Shown one piece after another: positions 36,147-44,850 of a DNA stretch of 64,000 nt (position 1 is the stretch's first letter; the number at the start of each line of letters is the position of its first letter). This stretch comes from UBA3069 sp050633465. GTDB taxonomy: Bacteria; Pseudomonadota; Alphaproteobacteria; Rhodobacterales; Rhodobacteraceae. The DNA is taken from positions 32,606-96,605 of the forward strand of contig JBOEGO010000016.1 of the NCBI GenBank assembly GCA_050633465.1. Direction: 5' to 3'. The notes below the pieces were generated by a model that saw only the letters and a list, made by a program, of their open reading frames with translations, did no database searches and was not told the DNA's origin. A program made the position numbers and the translations under genes.

Positions 36147-36836
36147 CTACCCCAAGGCATATCCCGCACCGCGCACCGTGCGCAGCGGATCTTGGCCACC
36201 CGTTTTGGTCAATGCCTTGCGCAAACGGCCGACATGCACATCGACCGTGCGGGTATCGACATAGATATCGCGGCCCCAAACACGGTCCAGCAATTGTTCA
36301 CGCGAAAACACCCGCCCCGGTTTTTCCATAAAAGTAGACAGCAGCCGGAATTCGGTCGGCCCCAGTTTCACAGGGTCAGGGCCACGTGTGACGCGGTGGG
36401 TTTCGGAATCCAGAATGATATCTTCGTATTCCAACCGTTCGCCCATGGTTGCCGGGCGGGTGCGGCGCAATTGGGCGCGCACACGGGCCAGCAGTTCGAC
36501 CATGGAATAGGGTTTGACCATGTAATCATCCGCGCCCGTTTCCAGCCCGCGCACCTTGTCCACTTCTTCGGACCTTGCCGATAACATGATCACCGGAACG
36601 CCACGGGTTTCGGCGCGCATTTTCAAACGGCGGCAGACCTCGATCCCCGAAACATTGGGCAACATCCAGTCCAGCACGATGATATCGGGCGCGACCTCTT
36701 CCACCAAGATCAACGCCTCTTCGCCGTTTTCCGCCTGCGCCACGGTAAAACCTTCGGCCTCCAGGTTATAGGCCAGCACTTCGCGCTGCGAGGGTTCGTC
36801 TTCGACCACCAGAACGGTTGGTTGTGCGGTTGCCAT
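36147..36836 (-). CDS. phoB: PhoB phosphate response regulator
   Basis: A 229-residue OmpR-family regulator. The receiver domain has the phosphoacceptor Asp56 (IIVLDWMLP) and the Lys in YMVKPYS. The winged-helix domain ends with DPLRTVRGAGYAL and contains VFSREQLLDRVWGRDIYVDT, which fits PhoB closely. It is activated by PhoR under phosphate shortage and binds Pho boxes such as the one at 42416-42448. It starts 4 bp after phoU and is the last gene of the pst operon. Confidence 0.96.
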   Translation of the reverse strand: MATAQPTVLVVEDEPSQREVLAYNLEAEGFTVAQAENGEEALILVEEVAPDIIVLDWMLPNVSGIEVCRRLKMRAETRGVPVIMLSARSEEVDKVRGLETGADDYMVKPYSMVELLARVRAQLRRTRPATMGERLEYEDIILDSETHRVTRGPDPVKLGPTEFRLLSTFMEKPGRVFSREQLLDRVWGRDIYVDTRTVDVHVGRLRKALTKTGGQDPLRTVRGAGYALG

Positions 36837-36840
36837 GCTG

Positions 36841-37560
36841 TCAATCCTCGTTTTCGGCAAACACCCCACCCGAGGTCAGATCGGCCTTGGGGCGTTTTTC
36901 ATCGGGGAATTCACCCGTCACCAGATAAACCACCTGTTCCGCAATAGAGGTCACATGATCCCCCATACGTTCGGTGTTCTTGGCGATGAAATGCAGGTGC
37001 ATGCAGGCGGTGATGTTGCGCGGGTCTTCCATCATGAATGTCAGGAATTCGCGAAACAGCGCATTATACATCTGGTCCACATCATGGTCGCGCATGATCA
37101 CATCATGGGCCAGATCGGCGTCGCGCTGGATATAGGCGTCAAGCGCGTCTTTCAACATGCGCTGCACCTCGCGGGCCATACGGCGCAGGGCAGCATGGGC
37201 GCCGGAAATGGGCGACATCTGCACCAGAACGCCCGTGCGTTTTGCCATGTTTTTCGAATAATCCCCGATGCGTTCCAGATTGGCGGCGACCTTCATCACC
37301 GTCAGCACCACGCGCAAATCCACCGCGGTGGGGGCGCGCAATGCGATCAGTTGGGCGCATTGTTCGTTGATCTTCTCTTCCAGCTCGTCGATGACGCGGT
37401 CACCGTCACGAACCGCTTCGGCCAGTTCCTCGTCGCGGTCCTCCAGCGATTTGGCGGCGCTTAGAATGGCCTCTTCGACCAGTCCGCCCATGCGCATGAT
37501 CAGCGCCTGAATGCCCTCCAGGTCGCGATCAAAGGCGGAAGCAATGTGTTGCGTTGTCAT
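36841..37560 (-). CDS. phoU: PhoU phosphate signalling protein
   Basis: A 239-residue helical protein with two PhoU repeats, marked by LIALRAPTAVDLRVVLTVMK, then NLERIGDYSKNMAKR, and in the second half NTERMGDHVTSIAEQV, the metal-binding helices. It links PstB activity to PhoR and keeps the regulon off when phosphate is ample. AAGGAGT lies 7 bases before the ATG at 37560; a GTG three codons upstream is less likely. It follows pstB by 12 bp. Confidence 0.96.
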   Translation of the reverse strand: MTTQHIASAFDRDLEGIQALIMRMGGLVEEAILSAAKSLEDRDEELAEAVRDGDRVIDELEEKINEQCAQLIALRAPTAVDLRVVLTVMKVAANLERIGDYSKNMAKRTGVLVQMSPISGAHAALRRMAREVQRMLKDALDAYIQRDADLAHDVIMRDHDVDQMYNALFREFLTFMMEDPRNITACMHLHFIAKNTERMGDHVTSIAEQVVYLVTGEFPDEKRPKADLTSGGVFAENED

Positions 37561-37572
37561 ATCGGTCACTCC

Positions 37573-38367
37573 TTACCCGATCCGGCCGGTGATATAGCTT
37601 TCGGTGCGCGGATCCTGCGGGTTGGTGAAAATCTGGTTGGTGTCGTCATATTCCACCAGGTTTCCCAGATGGAAAAACGCGGTTTTCTGACTGACACGCG
37701 CGGCCTGTTGCATGGAATGGGTCACGATCACCACGGAATAGCTTTCGCGCAGCTCGTCTATCAATTCCTCGACCTGTGCGGTGGCGATGGGATCCAGCGC
37801 GGAACAGGGTTCATCCATCAGCAACACTTCGGGTTCGGTGGCCACGGCGCGGGCGATGCACAGGCGCTGTTGCTGCCCGCCCGACAACCCGGTGCCGGGG
37901 GCGTGCAGGCGGTCTTTTACCTCGTCCCAGATGGCACCACGGCGCAGGGATTTTTCCACGATCACATCCAGATCGGCCTTGTTTTTGGCCAATCCGTGAA
38001 TGCGCGGCCCATAGGCGATATTGTCATAGATGGATTTCGGAAAGGGGTTGGGTTTTTGAAACACCATCCCCACCTTGGCGCGCAATTGCACCGGATCCAC
38101 CTTGCGGTCATAGATGTTTTCACCGTCCAGATTGATGTCGCCTGTCACGCGGCAAATATCAATCGTGTCGTTCATCCGGTTCAGGCAACGCAGGAACGTG
38201 GATTTGCCACAGCCCGACGGGCCAATGAAGGCGGTCACGGTTTTGTCCTGAATTTCGACGTTCACATCCTTGATCGCATGTGTTTCGCCGTAATAGACCT
38301 GCACATTGCTGGCCGAAATCTTGCTCTTGGTCACTACGTCTTTCTCCAGGCTGGGCGCGTCATACAT
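37573..38367 (-). CDS. pstB: PstB phosphate importer ATPase
   Basis: A 264-residue ABC ATPase powering high-affinity phosphate uptake. Walker A is IGPSGCGKST, the Q-loop region GMVFQKPNPFPKSIYDN is diagnostic of PstB, the signature is LSGGQQQRL, and Walker B is VLLMDEPCSALDP. The ATG at 38367 (MYDAPSLEKD) has GGACGAG upstream; the frame extends 20 codons further. It is 19 bp downstream of pstA. Confidence 0.97.
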   Translation of the reverse strand: MYDAPSLEKDVVTKSKISASNVQVYYGETHAIKDVNVEIQDKTVTAFIGPSGCGKSTFLRCLNRMNDTIDICRVTGDINLDGENIYDRKVDPVQLRAKVGMVFQKPNPFPKSIYDNIAYGPRIHGLAKNKADLDVIVEKSLRRGAIWDEVKDRLHAPGTGLSGGQQQRLCIARAVATEPEVLLMDEPCSALDPIATAQVEELIDELRESYSVVIVTHSMQQAARVSQKTAFFHLGNLVEYDDTNQIFTNPQDPRTESYITGRIG

Positions 38368-38386
38368 GGGTCTCGTCCTTCTTGGC

Positions 38387-39742
38387 TTACCAGCGGCGTT
38401 CAAAGCGGCGGCGCAGAATGACGACAAGCGTATTCATGGTCACCAGAAACACGAGCAGGATGATGATACCACCCCATGCCCGTTCGTAAAATGCGGGGTC
38501 GGCACGTTTTGCCCATTCATAGATTTGGGCGGGCATGGCCGAATTGGGCGACATCAGGCCCTCGGCCACGGAACCGGGCGCGTTGGATGCGATGAAACCG
38601 ATCATGCCGATCAGCAGCAGCGGCGCGGTTTCACCCAATGCCTGTGCCAGACCGATGATGGTGCCGGTCAGGATGCCGGGTGCGGCCAGGGGCAGTACAT
38701 GGTGGAACACCGCCTGCATTTTTGACGCCCCCACCCCCAGCGCCGCGTCGCGGATGCTGGGCGGAACCGATTTCAGTGATGCGCGGGTGGAAATGATGAT
38801 CGTTGGCAGGGTCATCAGTGTCAGCACCAAACCACCGACCAGCGGCGCGGATTGTGGCAGGTGCATATAATTGATGAACACCGCCAGCCCCAGAATACCG
38901 AACACGATTGACGGCACGGCGGCCAGATTGGAAATGTTCACCTCGATCACGTCGGTCCAGCGGTTTTTCGGGGCGAATTCCTCTAGATAGATCGAGGCAG
39001 CCACACCGATGGGCAGGGACAGGCCCAAAACCACCAGCATCATGAAAAACGACCCTGCCATGGACACGCCCATGCCCGCGGCCTCGGGGCGTTGATCCGA
39101 TGCATCAGCCCCAAGGATAAAGGCCGGATTAAAGGTTTTGCGCAAAATACCTGCGTCACGCAAAGCATCTGCAAAATCAAGCTGTTGCGAGGTGATATTC
39201 TTGTTGTTCGCGATGCTGTCGCGGGTCACGCGCCCCTTGAGGTAGCCATCAATCCACGAATTCGCAAGAAATTTGAATTCGATGGTCTGCCCAATCTGGT
39301 CAGGGTTTTCGATCACATAGTTGCGCAGGTCGGCAGCGGCGGATTTAGACAGGATTGCCGCCTGTTTTTTGACCGCCAGATCAGATGCCACACCTGCATC
39401 ACCCAGCGTGGCTTCCAAACCGGCCTGAATGATCGGCGCATAGCCAAAGGTGGATACCTTTTTGATCTTGTCCAGATCACGTTCGCCGGTCTTGTCCAGT
39501 TTCTGTTCCAGCAGCGGCACGTCCAGCGTGATGAAACTTTGCTGGAACGCGCCCAGACCCTTGGACAGGATCGTGAACAGCAGCAGTGCCAGCATCAACA
39601 AACCGATGCCGATGGCGATCATGCCATAGATTTTGAACCTGCCCTCGGCTGCGTTACGGCGGCGCACACGGGGGGTTTGGGTGTAAATCGAACCGGCCTT
39701 GGGCGCATCCGGCGCACCAATAGGAAGCGAAGCGTCGCTCAT
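38387..39742 (-). CDS. pstA: PstA phosphate importer permease
   Basis: A 451-residue inner-membrane permease. The N-terminal third is an extra domain (DUF3333-like) of one membrane helix (about 38-62) and a large periplasmic part. The ABC permease core of about six helices follows from about 230, with the EAA-type loop DAALGVGASKMQAVFHHVLP. The long form is the normal one in alphaproteobacteria. Its ATG overlaps the pstC stop by 4 bp, so the two permeases are coupled. Confidence 0.95.
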   Translation of the reverse strand: MSDASLPIGAPDAPKAGSIYTQTPRVRRRNAAEGRFKIYGMIAIGIGLLMLALLLFTILSKGLGAFQQSFITLDVPLLEQKLDKTGERDLDKIKKVSTFGYAPIIQAGLEATLGDAGVASDLAVKKQAAILSKSAAADLRNYVIENPDQIGQTIEFKFLANSWIDGYLKGRVTRDSIANNKNITSQQLDFADALRDAGILRKTFNPAFILGADASDQRPEAAGMGVSMAGSFFMMLVVLGLSLPIGVAASIYLEEFAPKNRWTDVIEVNISNLAAVPSIVFGILGLAVFINYMHLPQSAPLVGGLVLTLMTLPTIIISTRASLKSVPPSIRDAALGVGASKMQAVFHHVLPLAAPGILTGTIIGLAQALGETAPLLLIGMIGFIASNAPGSVAEGLMSPNSAMPAQIYEWAKRADPAFYERAWGGIIILLVFLVTMNTLVVILRRRFERRW

Positions 39743-41211
39743 TCGTATTGCTCCCGATATTTGCGCACGATGTAGAGCGCGAAGATGTTCAACCCCAAAG
39801 TCAGCACAAACAGCGACAGACCAAGGGCAAAGGCGACCAGCGTTTCGGGGCTGGAAAAATCGCCATCCCCCGTCAGTTGGCTAACGATCCGCGTGGTGAT
39901 GGTGGTCATGGATTCCAGCGGGTTAAGCGAAAATTTGGCGATGGCCCCTGCCCCCATGACCACGATCATGGTTTCACCAATGGCACGGGACGCGGCCAGC
40001 AAAATGGCCCCCACGATGCCGGGCAGCGCAGCGGGCAGCACCACCTGACGGATGGTTTCGGATTGGGTCGCGCCAAGGCCAAGCGATCCGTCGCGCATGG
40101 ATTGCGGCACAGCGTTGATAATGTCGTCAGACAGCGACGAAACGAACGGGATCAACATAACCCCCATCACCACCCCCGCCGTCAAAACCGAGGTCGCGCC
40201 CTTCATCCAGCCCAGGCCAAGCGTGCCACTGTCACCAAACAGCGACAGCAAAGTCGGGCCAACCGTTACCAGCGCGAACAGGCCGTAAACAATGGTCGGG
40301 ATACCGGCCAGAATTTCCAGCAGCGGTTTGGCAAAGGCGCGGGTTTTCGATCCGGCATATTCCGACAGGTAAATCGCTGCGAACAACCCGATCGGCACCG
40401 CAACAAACAGCGCAATCAGCGAAATATAGATCGTGCCCCATAGCAGCGGCAGGATCGACAATTCACTGTCGCCGCGAAAATTCGGCGCCCATGTGCTGCC
40501 CAGGAAAAAGTCCGACCAGCTGTGCAAACCGAAAAAGTTTTTGGTTTCGAACACCATCGACAAAACGATGCCGACCGTTGTCAAAATCGCCAGAGACGCC
40601 GCGCCGATCAGCATGGCCAGCACTGCCTTTTCGACCACGTTGCGGGCGCGAAATTCGGGGCTGATGCGGACCATCGCATAGATGAACCCGCCAATGGCCA
40701 GCGCGGCCACCAGCAGGGTCATCCACAGGTTCGCCGTTTTGCTAAGGGTGCGATAGGTCTGTGCAGCGTTCAGGATTTCGGGTTGCACCTCTGATCCCAG
40801 TGCCACGCCGACCGTGCCCAGACGGCTGCGTATATCGGAAAATCCGGCGCGAAGGTCGCGGGCTTCGGATTTGCTCATCACGCCTTGCGCGACGGCCATG
40901 TCCAAACCTTCGGCCACGCGGCGCACATCCGACATGACCAGATCAAGAGAGGAGCCCTGCGCGACAAACCCGTCAGGGATTTTGTTTTCTGTGGCGTTAT
41001 TGACCAGCAAAGGCTGGGCAATCATCCAGACCACCAAAACCATCAGCGACGGGATGGCGGTAAACAAAAGGACGTTTGCGCCGTGATAATTCGGGCGCGA
41101 GTGCAACAGACGTGCATCCCCCCCCGCAGAAGAAACCGCACGCAAGCGGCCTAGCAGATAACCAGCCAGCGCAAGCGCAATGACGGCAAGAACGAGCCAG
41201 AGGACAGGCAT
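39739..41211 (-). CDS. pstC: PstC phosphate importer permease
   Basis: A 490-residue inner-membrane permease, partner of PstA. The N-terminus has extra helices and a periplasmic insert (about 50-210) before the permease core. The cytoplasmic coupling loop is SLGLGATQSETIRQVVLPAA near 390. The segments EYAGSKTRAFAKPLLEILAGIP (read from about 297) are typical of PstC. Its start has GGAG 5 bases upstream. It is separated from pstS by a stable hairpin that may lower its expression relative to the binding protein. Confidence 0.95.
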   Translation of the reverse strand: MPVLWLVLAVIALALAGYLLGRLRAVSSAGGDARLLHSRPNYHGANVLLFTAIPSLMVLVVWMIAQPLLVNNATENKIPDGFVAQGSSLDLVMSDVRRVAEGLDMAVAQGVMSKSEARDLRAGFSDIRSRLGTVGVALGSEVQPEILNAAQTYRTLSKTANLWMTLLVAALAIGGFIYAMVRISPEFRARNVVEKAVLAMLIGAASLAILTTVGIVLSMVFETKNFFGLHSWSDFFLGSTWAPNFRGDSELSILPLLWGTIYISLIALFVAVPIGLFAAIYLSEYAGSKTRAFAKPLLEILAGIPTIVYGLFALVTVGPTLLSLFGDSGTLGLGWMKGATSVLTAGVVMGVMLIPFVSSLSDDIINAVPQSMRDGSLGLGATQSETIRQVVLPAALPGIVGAILLAASRAIGETMIVVMGAGAIAKFSLNPLESMTTITTRIVSQLTGDGDFSSPETLVAFALGLSLFVLTLGLNIFALYIVRKYREQYE

Positions 41212-41259
41212 GGCAGCTCCGATATCCGAAGAGAAATTAGGGAAAATAAGACAAAGAGT

Positions 41260-41283
41260 GGAGGGAGGCGGGGGCCTCCCTCC
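41260..41283 (-). terminator. Attenuating hairpin between pstS and pstC
   Basis: GGAGGGAGGC and GCCTCCCTCC form a perfect 10-bp stem with a 4-base loop, 8 bp after the pstS stop. On the minus strand it is followed by a T-rich but interrupted stretch (ACTCTTTGTCTTATTTT). It fits partial termination and protection of the pstS mRNA. Confidence 0.6.
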
Positions 41284-41291
41284 GGTCGCGA

Positions 41292-42332
41292 TTACATATT
41301 CGAACCCATGACGGCTTCGTCAGCAACTGCGGATTGGGTGTCGGCCAGTTCCGGATCGGACACCAGACCGTATTGTGCCAGCGGGCCATCGGGGCCAGCG
41401 ATTTCATCGGCAACAAAGAATTCAGCGTATTCTTTCAGGCCGGGGATGACGCCGATGTGCGCTTTCTTGATATAGAAATACAAGGGGCGCGATACGGGGT
41501 ATTCGCCGGTTGCGATGCTTTCGGTCGAGGGAACAATACCGGACATTGTTGCGACTTGCAGCTTGTCGGTGTTGTTTTCATAGAAGGCCAGACCGAACAC
41601 GCCGATGCCGTCCTTGTTGGATTCGATGCGCGCCAGCGTTTCGGTGTAATCACCGTCGATGTCCACCGACACACCATCGGTGCGCAGGGAAATACATGCT
41701 TTTTCGGCGGCTTTCTTGTCGTCGCCATTGGCTGCTTTCAGCGCCTCGAATGCGCCGGTTTCTTCGCAGCCTGCCAGGATCACCTTGTCTTCGAACACTT
41801 CACGGGTGCCGTGTTTGGTGCCGGGGATGAATGCCTGAATGGGCTGGTCGGGGAAGGCCGCGTTCACGTCTTTCCATGATTTGTTCGGGTTGGCGACCAG
41901 TTCACCGTCAACCATTACGGTGTCGGACAGGGCCAGGAACCAATCAACGGGGGTGAATTCAAACGCGTTGCCCGCGATGTCGGATGCAAAGACGATGCCG
42001 TCATAGCCGATGCGCACTTCGATGATGTCGCTCACGCCGGCTTCGGCGCAGGCTTTGACTTCTTTGTCTTTGATTTTGCGCGATGAATTGGCGATGTCGA
42101 TGGTGTTTTCGCCCACACCTTCGCAGAACCGTTTCAGACCGGCCGAGGAACCGCCCGATTCAACAACGGGCGTGGGGAAATCAAAGTTTTCGCCAAAGGC
42201 TTCGGCAACGATGGAAGCATAAGGAAGAACGGTGGAAGAACCGGCGACTTGCACCTGATCACGGGCAGTTGCAGCAGTTGCAGAAACGGCAGCGATCGCC
42301 ATGGCAGAGGCGGTCAGTTTCACAAAGGACAT
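41292..42332 (-). CDS. pstS: PstS phosphate-binding protein
   Basis: A 346-residue periplasmic binding protein. A signal peptide (MSFVKLTASAMAIAAVSATA) precedes RDQVQVAGSSTVLPYASIV, the N-terminal phosphate-binding loop. VVESGGSSAGLKRFCEG and IANSSRKIKDKEV are further ligand-loop segments. It belongs to the longer PstS type common in alphaproteobacteria. It is the first gene of the pst operon and sits 84 bp downstream of a three-unit Pho box, so it should be strongly induced by phosphate limitation. Confidence 0.96.
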   Translation of the reverse strand: MSFVKLTASAMAIAAVSATAATARDQVQVAGSSTVLPYASIVAEAFGENFDFPTPVVESGGSSAGLKRFCEGVGENTIDIANSSRKIKDKEVKACAEAGVSDIIEVRIGYDGIVFASDIAGNAFEFTPVDWFLALSDTVMVDGELVANPNKSWKDVNAAFPDQPIQAFIPGTKHGTREVFEDKVILAGCEETGAFEALKAANGDDKKAAEKACISLRTDGVSVDIDGDYTETLARIESNKDGIGVFGLAFYENNTDKLQVATMSGIVPSTESIATGEYPVSRPLYFYIKKAHIGVIPGLKEYAEFFVADEIAGPDGPLAQYGLVSDPELADTQSAVADEAVMGSNM

Positions 42333-42415
42333 TGGTTAGCTCCTGATTGTCAGTTGTAGAGATCAGCCATTAACGCGGCGACCTTGTGGCGGGTGCTATT
42401 GGTCTTGCGCAATGC

Positions 42416-42448
42416 TTTTGTGACAGTTGTGTAACAGTTTTATGACAG
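42416..42448 (-). promoter_or_regulatory. Pho box with three 11-bp units upstream of pstS
   Basis: Read on the minus strand, CTGTCATAAAA, CTGTTACACAA and CTGTCACAAAA follow without gaps. This matches the PhoB-binding direct repeats with 11-bp period, and three units would bind three PhoB half-dimers. It lies 84-116 bp before the pstS start. Confidence 0.93.
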
Positions 42449-42579
42449 AATGGGCGGTGCGGTTTTTTTATGTGGCAGCGCGCAGCAAAAGCCCGCGAAA
42501 ACCCTGGTATTTTCCAAGATCCGGCGGATTGCAGGCGCCAGAATTTAAAAGTGATTTTTGAAAGGTAAACCGGCGCGGT

Positions 42580-43623
42580 TCACGCGACCCGGGGAAGAAT
42601 CACGGTAAAGCAACTGCCCTGCCCCGGCACACTGTCGATTTTCAGGCGCCCACGATGACGGCTGACAATATGTTTGACGATGGCAAGACCAAGCCCGGTG
42701 CCCCCCATTTCACGCGAGCGATGACTGTCGACACGGTAAAACCGTTCGGTCAGGCGCGGGATATGGATCGGGTCGATGCCCTGCCCCGTGTCACGCACGG
42801 CCACCTTTATGGCAGGGCCGCGTATGGCCGCGTCGCGTTCGATTTCGCTGATTGTGATGGCAACGGCCCCGTCGGCCCCACCATATTTGATCGCGTTTTC
42901 GATCAGGTTGGTGAACACCTGGCGCAGCTGGTCCTCGTCTGCGGTGACATCGGTTTTGGCCATTGCCACATCCAGCGTCACGCGCGTGCGGTTTTTTTCT
43001 GCCTGCGGGGTCAGCGCACGGATGGTGGATGTCAGCAAGACCTGCAAATCCACAACACTGTCGGGGCGAATGCGTTCCTGTCCTTCGACCTGACTCAGCG
43101 ATAACAGGTCTTTGATCAGCCGGTTCATGCGGTCTGCTTCGGTTTGCATGATGCCCAGAAACCGTTCCTGCGCCTTTGGGTCATTGCGCGCCGGACCTTG
43201 CAGGGTTTCGATGAACCCGATCAATGCAGTCAGGGGGGTGCGCAGTTCATGGCTGACATTGGCGACAAAATCGCGCCGCATCTGACCGGCATGTTCCAGT
43301 TGGGTCTGGTCCTCCAGGCACAACAGAACCGCAAGTATCCCATTCAAAGGGATCGGCGCGCAACTGACAGTAAAGGAATGATCCTGCGTGCCCTGTTGAA
43401 TGACAATCCGTGTCTTTTCGCGGCGGCGGGACTGGCGACAGTTATCTATTGCCTTGTGCAGGCTTGGATGGCGCAACACCGTGATCAGTGGTTTGTCCAC
43501 CACATCGCTGCCAATCACAGTGCCGGCTTCGGCATTGATGCCGATGATTCTGTCTTCGTCGTCGATCAACAGCGCGGGCTGTGCAATTGCGTCGACAATT
43601 GATGGGGCTGAGGCTCTATTCAT
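42580..43623 (-). CDS. phoR: PhoR phosphate sensor kinase
   Basis: A sensor kinase of about 347 residues with no clear membrane helix. It has a PAS-like domain at the N-terminus (AIAQPALLIDDEDRIIGINA), the dimerisation box FVANVSHELRTPLTALIGF with the phosphoacceptor His, and catalytic boxes NLIENAIKYGG, VRDTGQGIDP and GGTGLGLAIVKHI. The ATG at 43623 is assumed; a TTG 12 codons upstream (43659) is in frame and neither has a strong ribosome binding site. It phosphorylates PhoB. It precedes pstS on the same strand. Confidence 0.93.
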   Translation of the reverse strand: MNRASAPSIVDAIAQPALLIDDEDRIIGINAEAGTVIGSDVVDKPLITVLRHPSLHKAIDNCRQSRRREKTRIVIQQGTQDHSFTVSCAPIPLNGILAVLLCLEDQTQLEHAGQMRRDFVANVSHELRTPLTALIGFIETLQGPARNDPKAQERFLGIMQTEADRMNRLIKDLLSLSQVEGQERIRPDSVVDLQVLLTSTIRALTPQAEKNRTRVTLDVAMAKTDVTADEDQLRQVFTNLIENAIKYGGADGAVAITISEIERDAAIRGPAIKVAVRDTGQGIDPIHIPRLTERFYRVDSHRSREMGGTGLGLAIVKHIVSRHRGRLKIDSVPGQGSCFTVILPRVA

Positions 43624-43808
43624 TAACAAACCAGTTAATAGATCAGGCGGAATTGCCAAGGCTTATCCCATTGTAATACCGTCATTGTAAGTTTTTTGTG
43701 GATAGATTGGAAAATTGCCTATTTCGCGGTTGGATTTGCGCGCAACTGCGGCACAGTGGATGGGCTGCGGCGTTTTGCCCGGCGCTCTGCTGCTGCTAAA
43801 GGTCCAAA

Positions 43809-44234
43809 ATGACGTATACAAACGCGCACGCCGTTTCGTGTTCCCGTGCTTTGCAAATTCTGCCGCTGGACGGTGTGAAATGCGATTCCTCTGCGCCTTT
43901 CATCCGGTTTGCCGCGTTGCGCGCCCGTGTCTTGCACAGGTTCAATCCGGTGCTTGTGCTGTCGTGGTTATATGCGCGCGATCATGATGCCGTCGATGTG
44001 GCCACCAAACTGGCAGAGGCCGGTTACCAAGGGCGGTATCAGGTGATCACCCGCGCCCTGCCCCGCCCCGGCATTGTGAAACGGGAATTGCAGGCGATCT
44101 GCCCCGATGTTCAAGTGGAACTGGTGCAACGCCCCACGAACGACAAACCGCTGCACGGGTATGACGATTATATTGCCAATCCCGATCCTGAAATGGGGCA
44201 GACCAATATGCCGGGTTTGCAGCTGTTGGCCTGA
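43809..44234 (+). CDS. Hypothetical protein beside phoR
   Basis: A 141-residue protein with no signal peptide or membrane helix. AAAGG lies 6 bases before the ATG, supporting translation. The middle part (FNPVLVLSWLYARDHDAVDV, then AGYQGRYQVITRALPRPGIV) has the alternating hydrophobic strand and helix pattern of a small alpha-beta fold, vaguely like a receiver domain without its phosphoacceptor. I do not recognise a family. It is divergent from phoR. Confidence 0.6.
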   Translation: MTYTNAHAVSCSRALQILPLDGVKCDSSAPFIRFAALRARVLHRFNPVLVLSWLYARDHDAVDVATKLAEAGYQGRYQVITRALPRPGIVKRELQAICPDVQVELVQRPTNDKPLHGYDDYIANPDPEMGQTNMPGLQLLA

Positions 44235-44242
44235 CCCTATTC

Positions 44243-44325
44243 GGGCAGGCCAACGCGGGCGGGTCAGATATGGGCCAGTCTAGGCGGGCCAGTGCTACGC
44301 AGGCCAGTCTGGCGCGGGCAGGTCA
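44243..44325. repeat. Degenerate short repeats between convergent genes
   Basis: GGCCAGT recurs at 44273, 44287 and 44302 (14- to 15-bp steps), with related GGGCAGG and GCGGGCGGGT pieces on both sides. It fills the gap between the hypothetical gene and the carbonic anhydrase gene. No T tract or ORF is present. Confidence 0.55.
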
Positions 44326-44850
44326 AACAGGTTTCAAACCGTTTTTGAACCGGCGCATATTTTCCTGATAATGCAGGGCCGAGGCGCGCAAACCGTTGAT
44401 TGCGGCCTCGTCCAGCTGGCGCACCACCTTGCCCGGTGCACCCATCACCAGACTGCCATCGGGAATTTCCTTGCCCTCGGTCACCAATGCGCCCGCGCCG
44501 ATCAGGCAGTTCTTGCCGATTCTGGCGCCGTTCAGCACAGTGGCCCCCATGCCGATCAGCGAATTGTCACCAATGGTGCAACCATGCAGCATCGCCTTGT
44601 GCCCGATGGTGCAGCCAGCGCCGACCGTCAGGGGGAACCCCTTGTCGCTGTGCATCACCACATTTTCCTGCACATTGCTGCCTTGGCCGATGAAAATAAC
44701 CTCGTTATCGCCGCGCAGGGTGCATCCGAACCAGACCGATGTCGCTTCCTCCAGCACCACCTTGCCCATCACATGACTGCCGGGGGCGACCCAGAAATCA
44801 TTGTTTTCGGGAGTTTGCGGCGCGTGGCCGTCCAGCGAATATAGCGTCAT
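44323..44850 (-). CDS. Gamma-class carbonic anhydrase family protein
   Basis: A 175-residue left-handed beta-helix protein built of hexapeptide repeats. The zinc-ligand pattern is visible: NVVMHSDKG and then IGHKAMLHGC with the three histidines. It matches the YrdA/CaiE/gamma carbonic anhydrase group; many members are active only weakly or not at all as anhydrases. Its start overlaps the gmk stop by 4 bp, so they are cotranscribed in a yicC-gmk-carbonic anhydrase unit. Confidence 0.92.
   Translation of the reverse strand: MTLYSLDGHAPQTPENNDFWVAPGSHVMGKVVLEEATSVWFGCTLRGDNEVIFIGQGSNVQENVVMHSDKGFPLTVGAGCTIGHKAMLHGCTIGDNSLIGMGATVLNGARIGKNCLIGAGALVTEGKEIPDGSLVMGAPGKVVRQLDEAAINGLRASALHYQENMRRFKNGLKPV

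Noticed and set aside
43625..43650. CtrA-like site TTAA-N8-TTAA at the phoR start
   Set aside because: The spacing is 8 rather than 7 and it lies at the very start of phoR; too weak to call.
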